The notes under the pieces: generated by a model
The model's input: the letters and a program-made list of their open reading frames with translations, nothing else
The model's database searches: none
Told to the model about the DNA's origin: nothing
Position numbers and translations under genes: made by a program
NCBI GenBank assembly: GCA_028287505.1
Contig: JAQBPN010000086.1
Location: forward strand, 1-32,281
DNA length: 32,281 nucleotides
Direction of reading: 5' to 3'
DNA from: Fibrobacterota bacterium
GTDB lineage: Bacteria > Fibrobacterota > Fibrobacteria > UBA11236
In this document: piece by piece, positions 23,118 to 32,274 of the stretch
Layout of the letters: each line of letters opens with the position of its first letter
Position numbering within the stretch: position 1 is the stretch's first letter

Positions 23118-24284
23118 TCAGGCTTTGCGGAGCATGGCGCCGTAGACGGTGAGACCGGGACCGAAGGCCAGGCTGGTGATGAGGGTGCCGGGAGCCACCG
23201 TGTCATCGGCAAGCATGGCGGCCCAGACATGCGGCAGGGTGGCCGAAGACATGTTGCCGTAAGCCTTGAGGGCCGCGCGGCTCGCCGCCACCTGTGCGGG
23301 TTGCAGTTCCAGCAGATCCGCGACCTTGTCTATGATCCGGGGTCCGCCGGGGTGCACGGCGAACAGGCTCTTGGAAAGGGCCTCGGACGGGTCCGCGCCC
23401 ACGCGGTCGAACATCCGCCGCAGGAATCCCTTCAGGGCCCCCGCGATGAGATCGGGCACTTCCCGGGCCAACATCATCTTCATCCCCCTGTCGCCCAGGA
23501 TCCAACCCATGGCGCCCAGGGACCCAGGTATGATTTCTTCGTGCACTCCCAGGAACCGCAATCCCTTGCCGCCGTCGTCGGGGCGCACGCTGTAACGGAT
23601 ATGGCCGTCCGAGAAAAGGCTTTGCACCACCAACTGTTCGGGAACGTGCTGACTGGGGTCCAGATGCAGGGTGCAGGCTTCCGTGTGGACGATGTCCACG
23701 CGCGCCGGAACGGAAGAACGGACGCGGGGCGATGCGGTGAAGGCCGATGCCATGCGCAGGGCAGGCATGGATGCGTAACATCCCATATGATATGCGTGCA
23801 TGACCCCGGTGCTTTCCTGCCAGCCCCGGCGCGTCACCAGTTTCTGCGCGGCGCTGGGCGCCACGTAGCCGGTGCAGGTTACGTGAATGATTTCACCGGG
23901 AGGAGGATCCGCGTCGGCAGGATAGAACTCTTCCAGCATCCGGTCGGCGATTTCCGAAAACACCTCCATGCGCGCGTGCATGCCCGCTCCGCGAGGATCC
24001 TTTTCCAGGTTGAACAGGCGCATGCGCTCCCAATCCAGATGGAGGAAATCCTCCAAATCGTGCCCGCGGGCGGCCAGACTGTCCGGGCCGCATCCGAAGC
24101 GGGCGACGTACCGTTCCATGGAACGGCGGAACGCTTCGCCGTCGAAGCCGGAGCCCCGGGATACCGTTTCGGACTTGGCGTGGGCGGAGGAAAGCCAGCG
24201 TACCGATGCCGCGTGATCCGCCGAGTACCGGGGCCGCAGGATGCGGAAGTCTCCGATGAGGCCTTTCGACGGAAAATCGGCCAT
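23118..24284 (-). CDS. Type III polyketide synthase
   Basis: The 388-residue product has the thiolase fold of chalcone-synthase-like enzymes. The catalytic triad maps to C169 (HMGCYAS), H311 (AVHPGGPRIID) and N344 (YGNMSSATLP). The last segment ends with SLAFGPGLTVYGAMLRKA, including the GFGPG-like loop. Bacterial relatives condense long acyl starters with malonyl-CoA to give alkylresorcinols or alkylpyrones. GAGGAA is six bases upstream of the start. It leads the operon with the membrane protein and the methyltransferase, which points to a methylated phenolic lipid or pyrone. Confidence 0.85.
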   Translation of the reverse strand: MADFPSKGLIGDFRILRPRYSADHAASVRWLSSAHAKSETVSRGSGFDGEAFRRSMERYVARFGCGPDSLAARGHDLEDFLHLDWERMRLFNLEKDPRGAGMHARMEVFSEIADRMLEEFYPADADPPPGEIIHVTCTGYVAPSAAQKLVTRRGWQESTGVMHAYHMGCYASMPALRMASAFTASPRVRSSVPARVDIVHTEACTLHLDPSQHVPEQLVVQSLFSDGHIRYSVRPDDGGKGLRFLGVHEEIIPGSLGAMGWILGDRGMKMMLAREVPDLIAGALKGFLRRMFDRVGADPSEALSKSLFAVHPGGPRIIDKVADLLELQPAQVAASRAALKAYGNMSSATLPHVWAAMLADDTVAPGTLITSLAFGPGLTVYGAMLRKA

Positions 24285-24319
24285 GGTATTCCTCGCCTGG
24301 AAAATCCAGAAGATAAATG

Positions 24320-24345
24320 AAAAGCCCGGCGGGAGCCAGGCTTTT
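24320..24345 (-). terminator. Rho-independent terminator
   Basis: AAAAGCC and GGCTTTT arms, extended by GGC/GCC through one wobble pair, around a TCCC loop. It follows the secreted-protein gene on the minus strand by about 30 bp and stands 36 bp ahead of the PKS start, so the PKS promoter must lie in or just after it. The A/T ends make it usable in both directions. Confidence 0.65.
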
Positions 24346-24375
24346 GAAAGGTGCGGGGGGCGATTGAGCCCGGGT

Positions 24376-25344
24376 CTACCGGGAGTAGAAGAATTTGCCC
24401 AGAATGCGGGCGCCCGATTGCACGAAATAGACGCCCGTGGGGGCTTCCGCGCCGGAGGCGGTCCTTCCGTTCCACTGGTAGAGGTAACCGGTGGGGTGCA
24501 GGGTCGCGATCTTGTTTCCCATCATGCCGTACAGGCTCAAGGGCTCGCTGGAATTCGCGGCCTTCTCACCGGGCTGGATCAAGACCAGGTTGCCGGTCTG
24601 GCTGACCTGGAAGCCCGAGGCCTTGGGCTTCACGGAAGCGATGCGTGTAATCGGCGTTTCCATGGAGTCATAAGTGATGTGGATCAACTGCACGGTGAAG
24701 TCGACATTGCGCGTATCGGTATTGACGGAATCCTTCCACTGGTTGAGAAGGGTTGCGGACAGCTCCGCGGAATCCGGAAAACTCGTCAATTCCGAATAGT
24801 AGTGGGTGAAGGTGCCGGTGATGGCGCCCGTGCCGCTGCGGATGGTGCGCTTCATGGTGGCGTTGCCGTACCACATGTCCAGCTTGGACTTGGCTTTGAA
24901 CTTTCCGATCGCTTCATACAGCGAAATGGAAGTGCCGCTGACGGAGGAGGCGAATCCGAACCAATACTCGTCCCATCCGGGTTTCTTGAACTGGAACTCG
25001 CCGTCGTTGATTTTGACCGAGTAGTCGCTGGTGGCTTCCACGGCGAACTTGGATTCCCCGCGCTTGCGTTTGGCGAATTTGACTTCCTTCTTGACCCAGG
25101 CGTCGCAAGTGCCCGTGCCGTCCCAATCGGTGATCATCCGATATTCGGTGGAATCATTCAGCAAGGTGGCGGCGTTCATTCCCTTGTCGACATGAACGGC
25201 CGCGCCTTGTTGTTTCAACGTGGCGAGGGCGGAGCCCGTGAGCATGAATTGGGTGGCGTCCTGGAGATGATAGGTCTGGTTGCAAACCGAAGCGCCTACC
25301 CATGCCGCCAGAATGAGACCCGTAAGAACCGTTAGTTTTTTCAT
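24376..25344 (-). CDS. Secreted protein with a C-terminal sorting-type domain
   Basis: The 322-residue product has a signal peptide (MKKLTVLTGLILAAWVGAS). The middle (about 30-230) is an unrecognised, mostly beta domain with Trp-rich motifs such as WDEYWFGFAS. The last 80 residues (LYGMMGNKIATL, YLYQWNGRTASGAEAPTGVYFV) form a FlgD/Por-secretion-like beta domain ending in a short basic tail, a layout common in Fibrobacterota and Bacteroidota. Secretion by a type IX-like route is inferred from that tail. A terminator follows. Confidence 0.75.
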   Translation of the reverse strand: MKKLTVLTGLILAAWVGASVCNQTYHLQDATQFMLTGSALATLKQQGAAVHVDKGMNAATLLNDSTEYRMITDWDGTGTCDAWVKKEVKFAKRKRGESKFAVEATSDYSVKINDGEFQFKKPGWDEYWFGFASSVSGTSISLYEAIGKFKAKSKLDMWYGNATMKRTIRSGTGAITGTFTHYYSELTSFPDSAELSATLLNQWKDSVNTDTRNVDFTVQLIHITYDSMETPITRIASVKPKASGFQVSQTGNLVLIQPGEKAANSSEPLSLYGMMGNKIATLHPTGYLYQWNGRTASGAEAPTGVYFVQSGARILGKFFYSR

Positions 25345-25564
25345 ATTGCGTTCTACTAATGTAGGCGAAATGCCCTTAAATGCAAACCCATTTCCTTTAT
25401 TTCTAACTTCTCGGCATGTCTTTCCCTGGGTTCCTGAGTGGGGGGAAATCCCCTGAATTCACGCGATTTCGCCACTTGGGCGCCAATCCCGGCCAAGGTC
25501 ACGCAGCGGAGTTTGAAGCCTTTTCGACCCTGCCTCCGGCTTCCCAATCCACCCGGTCCCGGTT

Positions 25565-26773
25565 ATGACGGCCCCGGCGGAAAAACCCGTCCGCATCCTC
25601 TACATCACTTCCACCTATAGCCGGGACGAAAAGGACAACCAGAATCCCTGGATGATCGACACCATCCGCCATCTCAAGGCCAAGGGGTATGACATTGAAG
25701 TATTGGCCCCTTCTTATAAGGGTTTGCGGACGCACACGGTAGGCGGAGTCCTGGTGCATCGCTTCCGGTACTTCTTCAAGGAGCGGGAAACCCTTACCCA
25801 CGATCAAGGCGCCCCCAACAAGATCCGGGGCAGCCTTTTGTTCAAACTGCTTTTCTTCCCGTACCTGTTTTTCGGAATGCTGGCCGCCATGCGCGTCGCC
25901 CGCAAAGGCCGGTATGATTTCATCCATTGCCATTGGCCGTTTCCCCATGGTCTCATGGGATGGGCCGCCTGTCTGGCGGCGCCGGGCAAGCCCAGGCTCA
26001 TCCTGCATTTCCACGGGGCCTGCCTGCTGCTCGCCGCCAAGTTCAAGCCCATTGCGCCCATCCTCCGTTTCTGCCTGCGCCGGGCGAAGGGCGTGGTATC
26101 CAACTCCACCTTCACCGCGGGACTGGTGACGAAGCTGATGGCGGTGGACCAAAGCGTGATCGGATTCGGTTCGCCGCTGGCCGGCGATCCGCTGCCCCCG
26201 GCCCGCAACGCCACCAAAATCATTCTCACCGTGGGCCGCGTGGTCGAACGCAAAGGCATCGTCCATCTCCTCCGAGCCCTTCCCAAGATCGCCGCGGCCA
26301 TGGACGCCAAGGTGGCCATCGTGGGCAAGGGGGATCCCAAGGTGGAAGCGGACCTGCGCGCGGTGGCGGATGAACTGGGCCTTGGCGATCGCGTCGTGTT
26401 CGCGGGCAAGGTTCCGGAAGCGGACCTTATCGGCTGGTACCGGACCTGCGATGTATTCTGCCTGCCCGCCATCGTGGATTCCCAGGGGGAAACGGAGGGC
26501 TTGGGGGTGGTGCTGCTGGAAGCCCTCAACTATGCCCGCCCGGTGGTGGCTTCCAACGTGGGCGGCATTCCGGACATCATCAAGGACGGCCGTACCGGAC
26601 TGCTGTGCCCGGAAAAGGATCCTGACGCATTGGCCGCGGCCATCCTGAAGCTGCTCGCGGATCCCGTCCTGGGGGAAACCCTGGGCCGGCAAGGCCACGA
26701 GTTCGTCCGCAGGGAATTCTCCTGGGAGCATATCGTCGCCCTTTGGGAGGATTTCTACGCCCGGGCTTCCTAG
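25565..26773 (+). CDS. Glycosyltransferase, GT4 family
   Basis: The 402-residue product has two Rossmann-type halves. The start ILYITSTYSRDEKDNQNPWM binds the acceptor side; the C-terminal half begins ILTVGRVVERKGIVHLL and has the donor-site EX7E motif ETEGLGVVLLE near residue 312. SNVGGIPDII follows. GT4 enzymes add a sugar from a nucleotide donor to lipids, polysaccharides or small molecules. The start has no convincing Shine-Dalgarno sequence. A short tandem repeat begins directly after its stop. Confidence 0.88.
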   Translation: MTAPAEKPVRILYITSTYSRDEKDNQNPWMIDTIRHLKAKGYDIEVLAPSYKGLRTHTVGGVLVHRFRYFFKERETLTHDQGAPNKIRGSLLFKLLFFPYLFFGMLAAMRVARKGRYDFIHCHWPFPHGLMGWAACLAAPGKPRLILHFHGACLLLAAKFKPIAPILRFCLRRAKGVVSNSTFTAGLVTKLMAVDQSVIGFGSPLAGDPLPPARNATKIILTVGRVVERKGIVHLLRALPKIAAAMDAKVAIVGKGDPKVEADLRAVADELGLGDRVVFAGKVPEADLIGWYRTCDVFCLPAIVDSQGETEGLGVVLLEALNYARPVVASNVGGIPDIIKDGRTGLLCPEKDPDALAAAILKLLADPVLGETLGRQGHEFVRREFSWEHIVALWEDFYARAS

Positions 26774-26827
26774 CCCGCCCGGGCCTCTGGGCCCGCCCAA
26801 GCCTCCCGACCCGCCTGAGCCCGGGGC
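26774..26827. repeat. Three tandem 18-bp repeats
   Basis: Units at 26774, 26792 and 26810 share CCCGCC(C/T)-rGCC in order and start right after the glycosyltransferase stop. The arrangement keeps a reading phase of six residues (ARPGLW, ARPSLP, TRLSPG), so an extension of the protein by stop loss could once have been made or may arise. Confidence 0.6.
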
Positions 26828-26856
26828 TTGCGGGGCCTCCATGCCGGTTCGAATGG

Positions 26857-27426
26857 CTATTTGAGCGGATGCAATCCGTTGGCGGCGCGGATGGCGCGCG
26901 CCCTGGCCCACAGACCCTTGTCCGATTTGAAGAAACGCGTCAGCGCCGAAGCCGTGCATCCCAAGGCCGCGGCCGCCGGAGCCGTCTGGCCCGCATGCCA
27001 TGCCAGCAAGTGCAAAGCATGCAAGGCGAAGCGCGGGAAATCGGCATGATCGGGATTCGCGCCCGCGCGGAAGGCCGGCTGCGCCGCGGAAGGGCCTGCC
27101 TCGGCGGGATCGCAACCGGGCAGGGAAGCGGATAGCGCCATGCCCATGCGCAGGCGGGCCAGCGCGGCGTGCAGATTGCGCAAGGACGCCCGGGAATCGA
27201 CGGACTCGGCCGTGAGGCGGGACTCCGGATGCGTCAGGCGCACGCCGCTGTAGACGCGGTTGCGCTTCTGCCCTCCCGGACCGGATCCCTGGAAGCGCGA
27301 TTGCGTGCAGGCGCGGAGAAGATCTTCCGGAAGCAAGGCCAGCCATCGATACGCGGAAAGCACGGGGATGCCGTCCCCGGGTTGATCGGATCGCGGTGAA
27401 GAACCTGTCGCATCGGAAACGCCCAT
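26857..27426 (-). CDS. Release-factor-like protein with GGQ motif
   Basis: The 189-residue product has a class I release-factor-type domain: SRFQGSGPGGQKRNRVYSGVRL with G51-G52-Q53, the peptidyl-tRNA hydrolysis motif. It lacks the codon-recognition domains of RF1 and RF2. After about residue 120 it carries a helical region with HAGQTAPAAAALGCTASALTRFF, which resembles a winged-helix or HTH and is not found in ArfB. It could rescue stalled ribosomes or hydrolyse tRNA on free large subunits. The gene lies between convergent glycosyltransferase and kinase genes. Confidence 0.78.
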   Translation of the reverse strand: MGVSDATGSSPRSDQPGDGIPVLSAYRWLALLPEDLLRACTQSRFQGSGPGGQKRNRVYSGVRLTHPESRLTAESVDSRASLRNLHAALARLRMGMALSASLPGCDPAEAGPSAAQPAFRAGANPDHADFPRFALHALHLLAWHAGQTAPAAAALGCTASALTRFFKSDKGLWARARAIRAANGLHPLK

Positions 27427-27498
27427 GTCCGGGCCGGGAATATAACAATGCCTCGCCGGGGCGGCTGAGGCCCTATTGCGTCAATGCGCGCGGAAAGG

Positions 27499-30336
27499 TC
27501 AGACCGCGGAAATCTGCGGCGACAGGGTTTCCAGGCCGTCGATGACTTCCCGGAGCTTTCGGACCAGGGTCCCGGGGCTGAACGGTTTGCCCAGGAAAGC
27601 CATGCTGTTCTGGAAGACCCCGTGGCGCAACATGGCATCGTCCGTATAGCCGGACATATACAATACCTTGAGGCCGGGCCGCATGGTCAGCAGCTTTTCC
27701 GCGAGTTCCCTGCCGCTCATGCCCGCCATCACCACATCCGTGAGCAGAAGATCGATGGGGCCTTCATGCCGGTCCACCACTTCCAGAGCGGCCAATCCTG
27801 AACCCGCCTCCAGCACTTTGTAGCCGTGGGACAGGAGCACATGGCTTATCAAGCGGCGCACCATGTCCTCGTCCTCGACCAGCAGGACGGTTTCCTTGCC
27901 GGATTTGGCGGACTTGCCGGATTTGGCCGCGCCGGGCAGGGACGGCAGCTTGCGGATCGCTTCGACTTCATCTTCCGCGGAATGCACGGCCGGGAGATAG
28001 ACGGCGAAGGTGGTGCCCTTGCCGGGTTCGCTAGTAACGGATATGTTACCTCCGGCCGTCTTGACGATTCCGTATACCGTGGACAGGCCCAGACCCGTGC
28101 CCTGTCCCGGCGGTTTGGTGGTGAAGAACGGTTCGAAAAGGTGGGTCTTCACTTCCTCGCTCATCCCGAAACCCGTGTCCGCCACCGTCAGGCGCACGTA
28201 CCGTCCCGGGTCGATGGGGAAAAAGGTCATGTCCTGGCCCTTCTCGAGGCGGATGTTCGCGGTTTCGATGGTAAGCCTGCCCCCCGTGGGCATCGCGTCC
28301 CGGGCGTTCAGCGCCAGATTGAGAATCACCTGTTCCATCTGACCGGAGTCGGCGTTGATCTTGGCCAGCGGCATGTCGCCGACCGTCACCAGCTGGATGT
28401 CCTCGCCGATAAGGCGGCCCAGCATCTGCCGGATTTCCGCCACCACCTGGTTGAGGTCCAGCACGCGGCTCTCGAGCACCTGACGGCGGCTGAAAGTGAG
28501 CAGTTGCCGCGTCAGGGAGGCGGCGCGTTCCCCGGCGCGGCGGATCTCCCCCACCGTGGCCTGCAAGGGATCGTTCTCGCGCAGGGACTTCATCGCCATT
28601 TCGCTGTACCCGTTGATGGCCGTCAGGAGATTGTTGAAATCGTGCGCCACTCCGCTCGCCAGGCGGCCCACGGCCTCCATTTTCTGGGATTGCCGCAAGT
28701 GGTCCTCGCTGCGGTGCAATGCCTCCTCGGCCAGTTTCCGCTCCGTGAAATCGTAAGCGGAGGCGATAAGCAGCTGGATACGGCCTTCGCCGTCCCGGAT
28801 GGCGGCGCTGCTGGCCACCAGCCAACGCTCTCCCGCTCCCCTTTTGTTTCCCACGCGCAGGACTTTTCCCGCCACCGGTTCCGTTTCCGGCGCGAAGGCC
28901 GCGGTCAGGGAAGGCCAGCAAACCGGCGAGCCGCTTTCATCGCGCGCGGACAGCGCCGCGGCCAGGTCCTCCAGGGACGTCTCGAGGATTTTCTGCGCGG
29001 AATCCATGCCCAGCATCCGGGCGGCGGCATCGTTCGCGAACACCACGCGGCCGCCGGAATCGGCCACCACCACGGAATCGGAAATGGCGCGCAGGATGGC
29101 TTCCAATTGATCCTTGGATCGCCGCAGGGATTCTTCGAAGCGCTTGTGCTCGGTAATGTCCCGGCACACCGCCAGCAGCCGTTCCGGTTCCCAGGACGGA
29201 TTGAGGATGGGGGTAATGATCACGTCCCACCATTTGGGCTTTCCCGTTACGCTGGGGCAATATCCCTGGAACTTGCCCACGCCGGTGCGCATGGCCGCCC
29301 TCATGGCGTATTCCGCTTTTCCCCGATCCTCGCCCCGCCAGAACTCCAGCCAGGATTGGTTGATGAAAGCCTCCGGGTCCTCTATTTCCATGAGCTTGCG
29401 GCCGCTATAACTGATCGAGAGCAGGTTGCCCTCCATGTTCAGCACCATGATGCAGTCGCGGCTGCTTTCGATGATGCGCCTGCCGAAGGCCTCGCTGGTG
29501 GACAGTTCCTCCTCCGCGCGCTTGCGATCGGTGATGTCCACGCCGAAACCGATGGCGCCGCCGTCGACGGTGTCCGGGGTGAACCAGATCTCATTGACCC
29601 GTTTTCGATCCCCCCGTCCCGATTCGAATTCGAAATGCACGGTCTCTCCGGCCAGCGCCCTTTCCAGATGGTGCCGGCAACCGGGCCAGCCTTCCAAAGC
29701 GCTTTTTCCGATCACGTCCTGGCCGCTCAGGCCGGAAAAGCGCAACGCGGCTCCCCGCGATTCCAGGAACACCCCGTTGCCGTCCAGGCGGCAGGCCATC
29801 ACCGGTAGGTTCTCCAGCAGCATATCCAGCAAGCGGCTCTTGGCGCGCAGATCCGCGTCGGGCGTTCCGGACCCGTTGTTTCCCAGCGATATCGGGTTGG
29901 GTAAATCCACGGTTACCTTACCGGCCGGTTCATGGCCGGCGGCGTCCCGAATCTCCCGCAGGTTGAGGACCAGCCAGGTCTTGCCGGCTTCCCCGCGGCT
30001 GCGGGTTACATGGGCTTCCAGGCGGGCGGGCGGCTTGCGCGACGCGGTCCGGTCCGGATCGCCGCGTTCCCGGCCGCGGCGATCCGGGCGGAACTCCACG
30101 CGGAAGGACGCGTCCTCCGATGCGAGGGCGGAAACGAAAGCGGCCCCCACTTTTTCGCGATCGCCGGCATGGATGCGATCCAGGAACCCTACGGTCCCCG
30201 TGGATACCAACCCCAGCAGGCACAAGCCCGCCGGATTGATGTAGAGGGGGAATCCGTCGCTGTCCAACAAGGCAAAACCGTCGGCACTGCATTCGAGCAG
30301 GGCCTCCGGTGAGGGAAAAGCACGCTCTGAAACCAT
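27499..30336 (-). CDS. Hybrid histidine kinase with four PAS-like domains
   Basis: The 945-residue product has no transmembrane segment. Four PAS-like regions lie at roughly 10-130, 165-275, 280-400 and 410-535, the second and third ending in the usual DITDRK/DITEHK hinge. HisKA has H565 (GVAHDFNNLL), the ATPase domain has N673 and DTGFGM, FEPFFTTK, GQGTGLGLS. After an AKSGKSAKSGK linker a receiver domain carries D867 (LLLTDVVM). The layout matches soluble sensor kinases that use phosphorelay. The signal and partner are unknown. It is 66 bp downstream of the decayed cytochrome gene on the same strand. Confidence 0.9.
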   Translation of the reverse strand: MVSERAFPSPEALLECSADGFALLDSDGFPLYINPAGLCLLGLVSTGTVGFLDRIHAGDREKVGAAFVSALASEDASFRVEFRPDRRGRERGDPDRTASRKPPARLEAHVTRSRGEAGKTWLVLNLREIRDAAGHEPAGKVTVDLPNPISLGNNGSGTPDADLRAKSRLLDMLLENLPVMACRLDGNGVFLESRGAALRFSGLSGQDVIGKSALEGWPGCRHHLERALAGETVHFEFESGRGDRKRVNEIWFTPDTVDGGAIGFGVDITDRKRAEEELSTSEAFGRRIIESSRDCIMVLNMEGNLLSISYSGRKLMEIEDPEAFINQSWLEFWRGEDRGKAEYAMRAAMRTGVGKFQGYCPSVTGKPKWWDVIITPILNPSWEPERLLAVCRDITEHKRFEESLRRSKDQLEAILRAISDSVVVADSGGRVVFANDAAARMLGMDSAQKILETSLEDLAAALSARDESGSPVCWPSLTAAFAPETEPVAGKVLRVGNKRGAGERWLVASSAAIRDGEGRIQLLIASAYDFTERKLAEEALHRSEDHLRQSQKMEAVGRLASGVAHDFNNLLTAINGYSEMAMKSLRENDPLQATVGEIRRAGERAASLTRQLLTFSRRQVLESRVLDLNQVVAEIRQMLGRLIGEDIQLVTVGDMPLAKINADSGQMEQVILNLALNARDAMPTGGRLTIETANIRLEKGQDMTFFPIDPGRYVRLTVADTGFGMSEEVKTHLFEPFFTTKPPGQGTGLGLSTVYGIVKTAGGNISVTSEPGKGTTFAVYLPAVHSAEDEVEAIRKLPSLPGAAKSGKSAKSGKETVLLVEDEDMVRRLISHVLLSHGYKVLEAGSGLAALEVVDRHEGPIDLLLTDVVMAGMSGRELAEKLLTMRPGLKVLYMSGYTDDAMLRHGVFQNSMAFLGKPFSPGTLVRKLREVIDGLETLSPQISAV

Positions 30337-30401
30337 TCGCAGGAAGTAACCTTATTCGCTCCCGTCACGCAAGGAATTATTTCGAAAGGGTTTCTTCCGC
30401 C

Positions 30402-30753
30402 TTATTTCCCCAAGTCGCGTACGAAAGCGATCAGCGGGGCGGATCCAGGCTTGCAGCAAAGAGTCGGTGGGAAAGTCCCGTTTCGACAGTGTCGCATCGC
30501 CGATGCCCATTCCGGTCTCGGTGTGACAGGCTACACATCCATACTTGTGGAAAATCGCCTTCCCGTCCGTCCAGTCGCCTATTCCCGTTTCGGTGTCGGG
30601 AGTGATTTCCACCTTCATTTCCGGCGGCTTGACCGGATACTTGGGGACCCGTCGATGGCAATGAAGGCGGCGATTCCGCCCGCCGCCACCAGGATCAAAA
30701 GGATCAGACCGGCACGATACTGGGCGGGGCCGCTGTTCCGGCCCCTGCTTTCA
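30402..30753 (-). pseudogene. Broken gene for a membrane-anchored cytochrome c
   Basis: A start ATG at 30753 overlaps the flippase stop (ATGA), but the frame stops after 16 residues. A second frame gives a transmembrane anchor LILLILVAAGGIAAFIAIDG, a third gives VPKYPVKPPEMKVE and a haem site CVACH followed by DSLLQAWIR. The typical cytochrome end LIAFVRDLGK-stop (to 30402) lies in yet another frame. The first two shifts are each repaired by one additional base in a G-run; the third also needs missing sequence where a Met ligand is expected. Only a 88-residue fragment around the CxxCH is in one frame (30352-30618). Decay or sequencing errors could explain it. Confidence 0.65.
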
Positions 30754-32274
30754 TGGGACGGAAGCGTCCTTGCGCGGCCCGCGCGCGAAGGCGGGTAGCG
30801 CGCCGCGCAGTTCCCGCGTCGGCAGGGTGCCGGTTATGAAGGGGAGAAGCCAGAAGGCCAACAGCGGACCCAGGCGCATGCCCCAGGAAAAGCGATCCGG
30901 ATGCATCTGAACCGCCGTTCCGAACATCCACCCCAAGGCCAGCCAGACGAGGATGGGCGCGAGACGCTTCCAGGCGAGCGTGATGGGGAAAAGCTGCTGG
31001 CTTTTACGGGTGATCATCACGGCAATCACAAGATAACAGAGGATGGCCGACAGGGTGGCGCCCCACAGGCCCAGGAGCGGGATCAGTACGGCGTTCCCGA
31101 TCAGCGTGACCACGGCCCCGGCGCCATTGATCCACATCAGGTATTTCGTCCGCTTGGCGATGTAGAGGCCGAGGGTGAAATGCACCACCCAGGCTTGGAT
31201 GGCATAGGACAGGAGCACGCCCGGGACGATTACCAGGCCGGGCCAATAGGCGGGCGCGATCACGGTGCGGCCCATTACCGGCAACGCCACCAGCTTGTCC
31301 AGGAAGACCATCAGGGTGACGGATGCGAACCCGATGAAATGGCATAGGTAGGTCAGGATGCGCCCGAACAAATCCGCCGCGTCCGCGTCCTTCTGCCGCT
31401 GTTGGAAGAAAGGCTGCCAGGCCATGCGGTACATCTGGACGAGCAGCAGGCCGAAGACGCCCAGCTTCCAGGCCCAGGCGAAGAGTCCGGAAAGCTGCTG
31501 GACATCGTAGCCCCGGCCGGGATAGAGCCGATCGATGTCCGCCTGGGACAGCAGGCGCATGAAGATACGGCCCGCCATCTCGTTGACCACGCCGTACAGG
31601 CCCGCCGGAACCAGCGGCAGGCCGAAGCGCAGCAACTGGCGGAAGATCGGGCCCTGAAAGGCCGCGCGCACGTTGGCCAGCAGCACCGGCATCACCAGAA
31701 CCAGGGTGAACGCGCTGGCGGCGAGGTTCGCCATGAACACGCCCTCGATCCCCTTGCGCCAGTACAGCACGAAAAGCAGGTTGGCCGCGATGTTCACCAG
31801 CACATTGCCCAGGTTGATGAGCGCGAAGCGCAAGGCCGCATGCTGGCGGCGCAGATGGGCCATGGGCACCACCTTGAGGGTGTCCAGCACCAGGATGCCG
31901 GCCGCGTACAGGAACAGTTTGCGTTGGGAATCCGGCATCAGGAATGCATGCGCCAGGGGACCTGACAGGGCGAGCATGGGCAGGGAGAAGCCCAGGGAAG
32001 CCAGCGCCTGGCTCCAGAAGGCGGTAGAGAACAGCCGCTTGCGGCCTTCCTCGTCTTCGTCCTGGGACAGGCGCAGATAGGCCGCGTCGAACCCGAACTG
32101 GTAGACGATGTTCAGGAAGGCGATGATGGCGAATACGATGTTGCTGACGCCGAAATCCGACGTGGTGAGCACGTGGGTGTAGAAGGGGACCAGCAGGAAA
32201 TTGAGGAAACGGCTGGCGATGGAGGAAACGCCGTACACCAGCGATTCCTTGGCCAGGGCGCGGATGCGGCTCAT
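30751..32274 (-). CDS. Oligosaccharide flippase (Wzx/MATE-type)
   Basis: The 507-residue product has about twelve to fourteen transmembrane helices and belongs to the polysaccharide biosynthesis flippase family of the MOP superfamily. It starts SLVYGVSSIASRFLNFLLVPFYTHVL, the usual first helix, and later has QFGFDAAYLRL and GRIFMRLL. These proteins move undecaprenyl-linked glycans across the inner membrane for O-antigen, capsule or glycan export. The only nearby glycan gene is the GT4 glycosyltransferase at 25565. The gene is intact in the window, and its stop overlaps the start of the cytochrome remnant. Confidence 0.88.
   Translation of the reverse strand: MSRIRALAKESLVYGVSSIASRFLNFLLVPFYTHVLTTSDFGVSNIVFAIIAFLNIVYQFGFDAAYLRLSQDEDEEGRKRLFSTAFWSQALASLGFSLPMLALSGPLAHAFLMPDSQRKLFLYAAGILVLDTLKVVPMAHLRRQHAALRFALINLGNVLVNIAANLLFVLYWRKGIEGVFMANLAASAFTLVLVMPVLLANVRAAFQGPIFRQLLRFGLPLVPAGLYGVVNEMAGRIFMRLLSQADIDRLYPGRGYDVQQLSGLFAWAWKLGVFGLLLVQMYRMAWQPFFQQRQKDADAADLFGRILTYLCHFIGFASVTLMVFLDKLVALPVMGRTVIAPAYWPGLVIVPGVLLSYAIQAWVVHFTLGLYIAKRTKYLMWINGAGAVVTLIGNAVLIPLLGLWGATLSAILCYLVIAVMITRKSQQLFPITLAWKRLAPILVWLALGWMFGTAVQMHPDRFSWGMRLGPLLAFWLLPFITGTLPTRELRGALPAFARGPRKDASVP

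Noticed and set aside
25499-27448. 649-residue minus-strand frame
   Set aside because: Opposite strand of the glycosyltransferase gene; collagen-like Gly/Pro runs come from the 18-bp repeats and GC content.
27826-29808. 660-residue plus-strand frame
   Set aside because: Antisense to the PAS kinase, whose domains and motifs are unambiguous.
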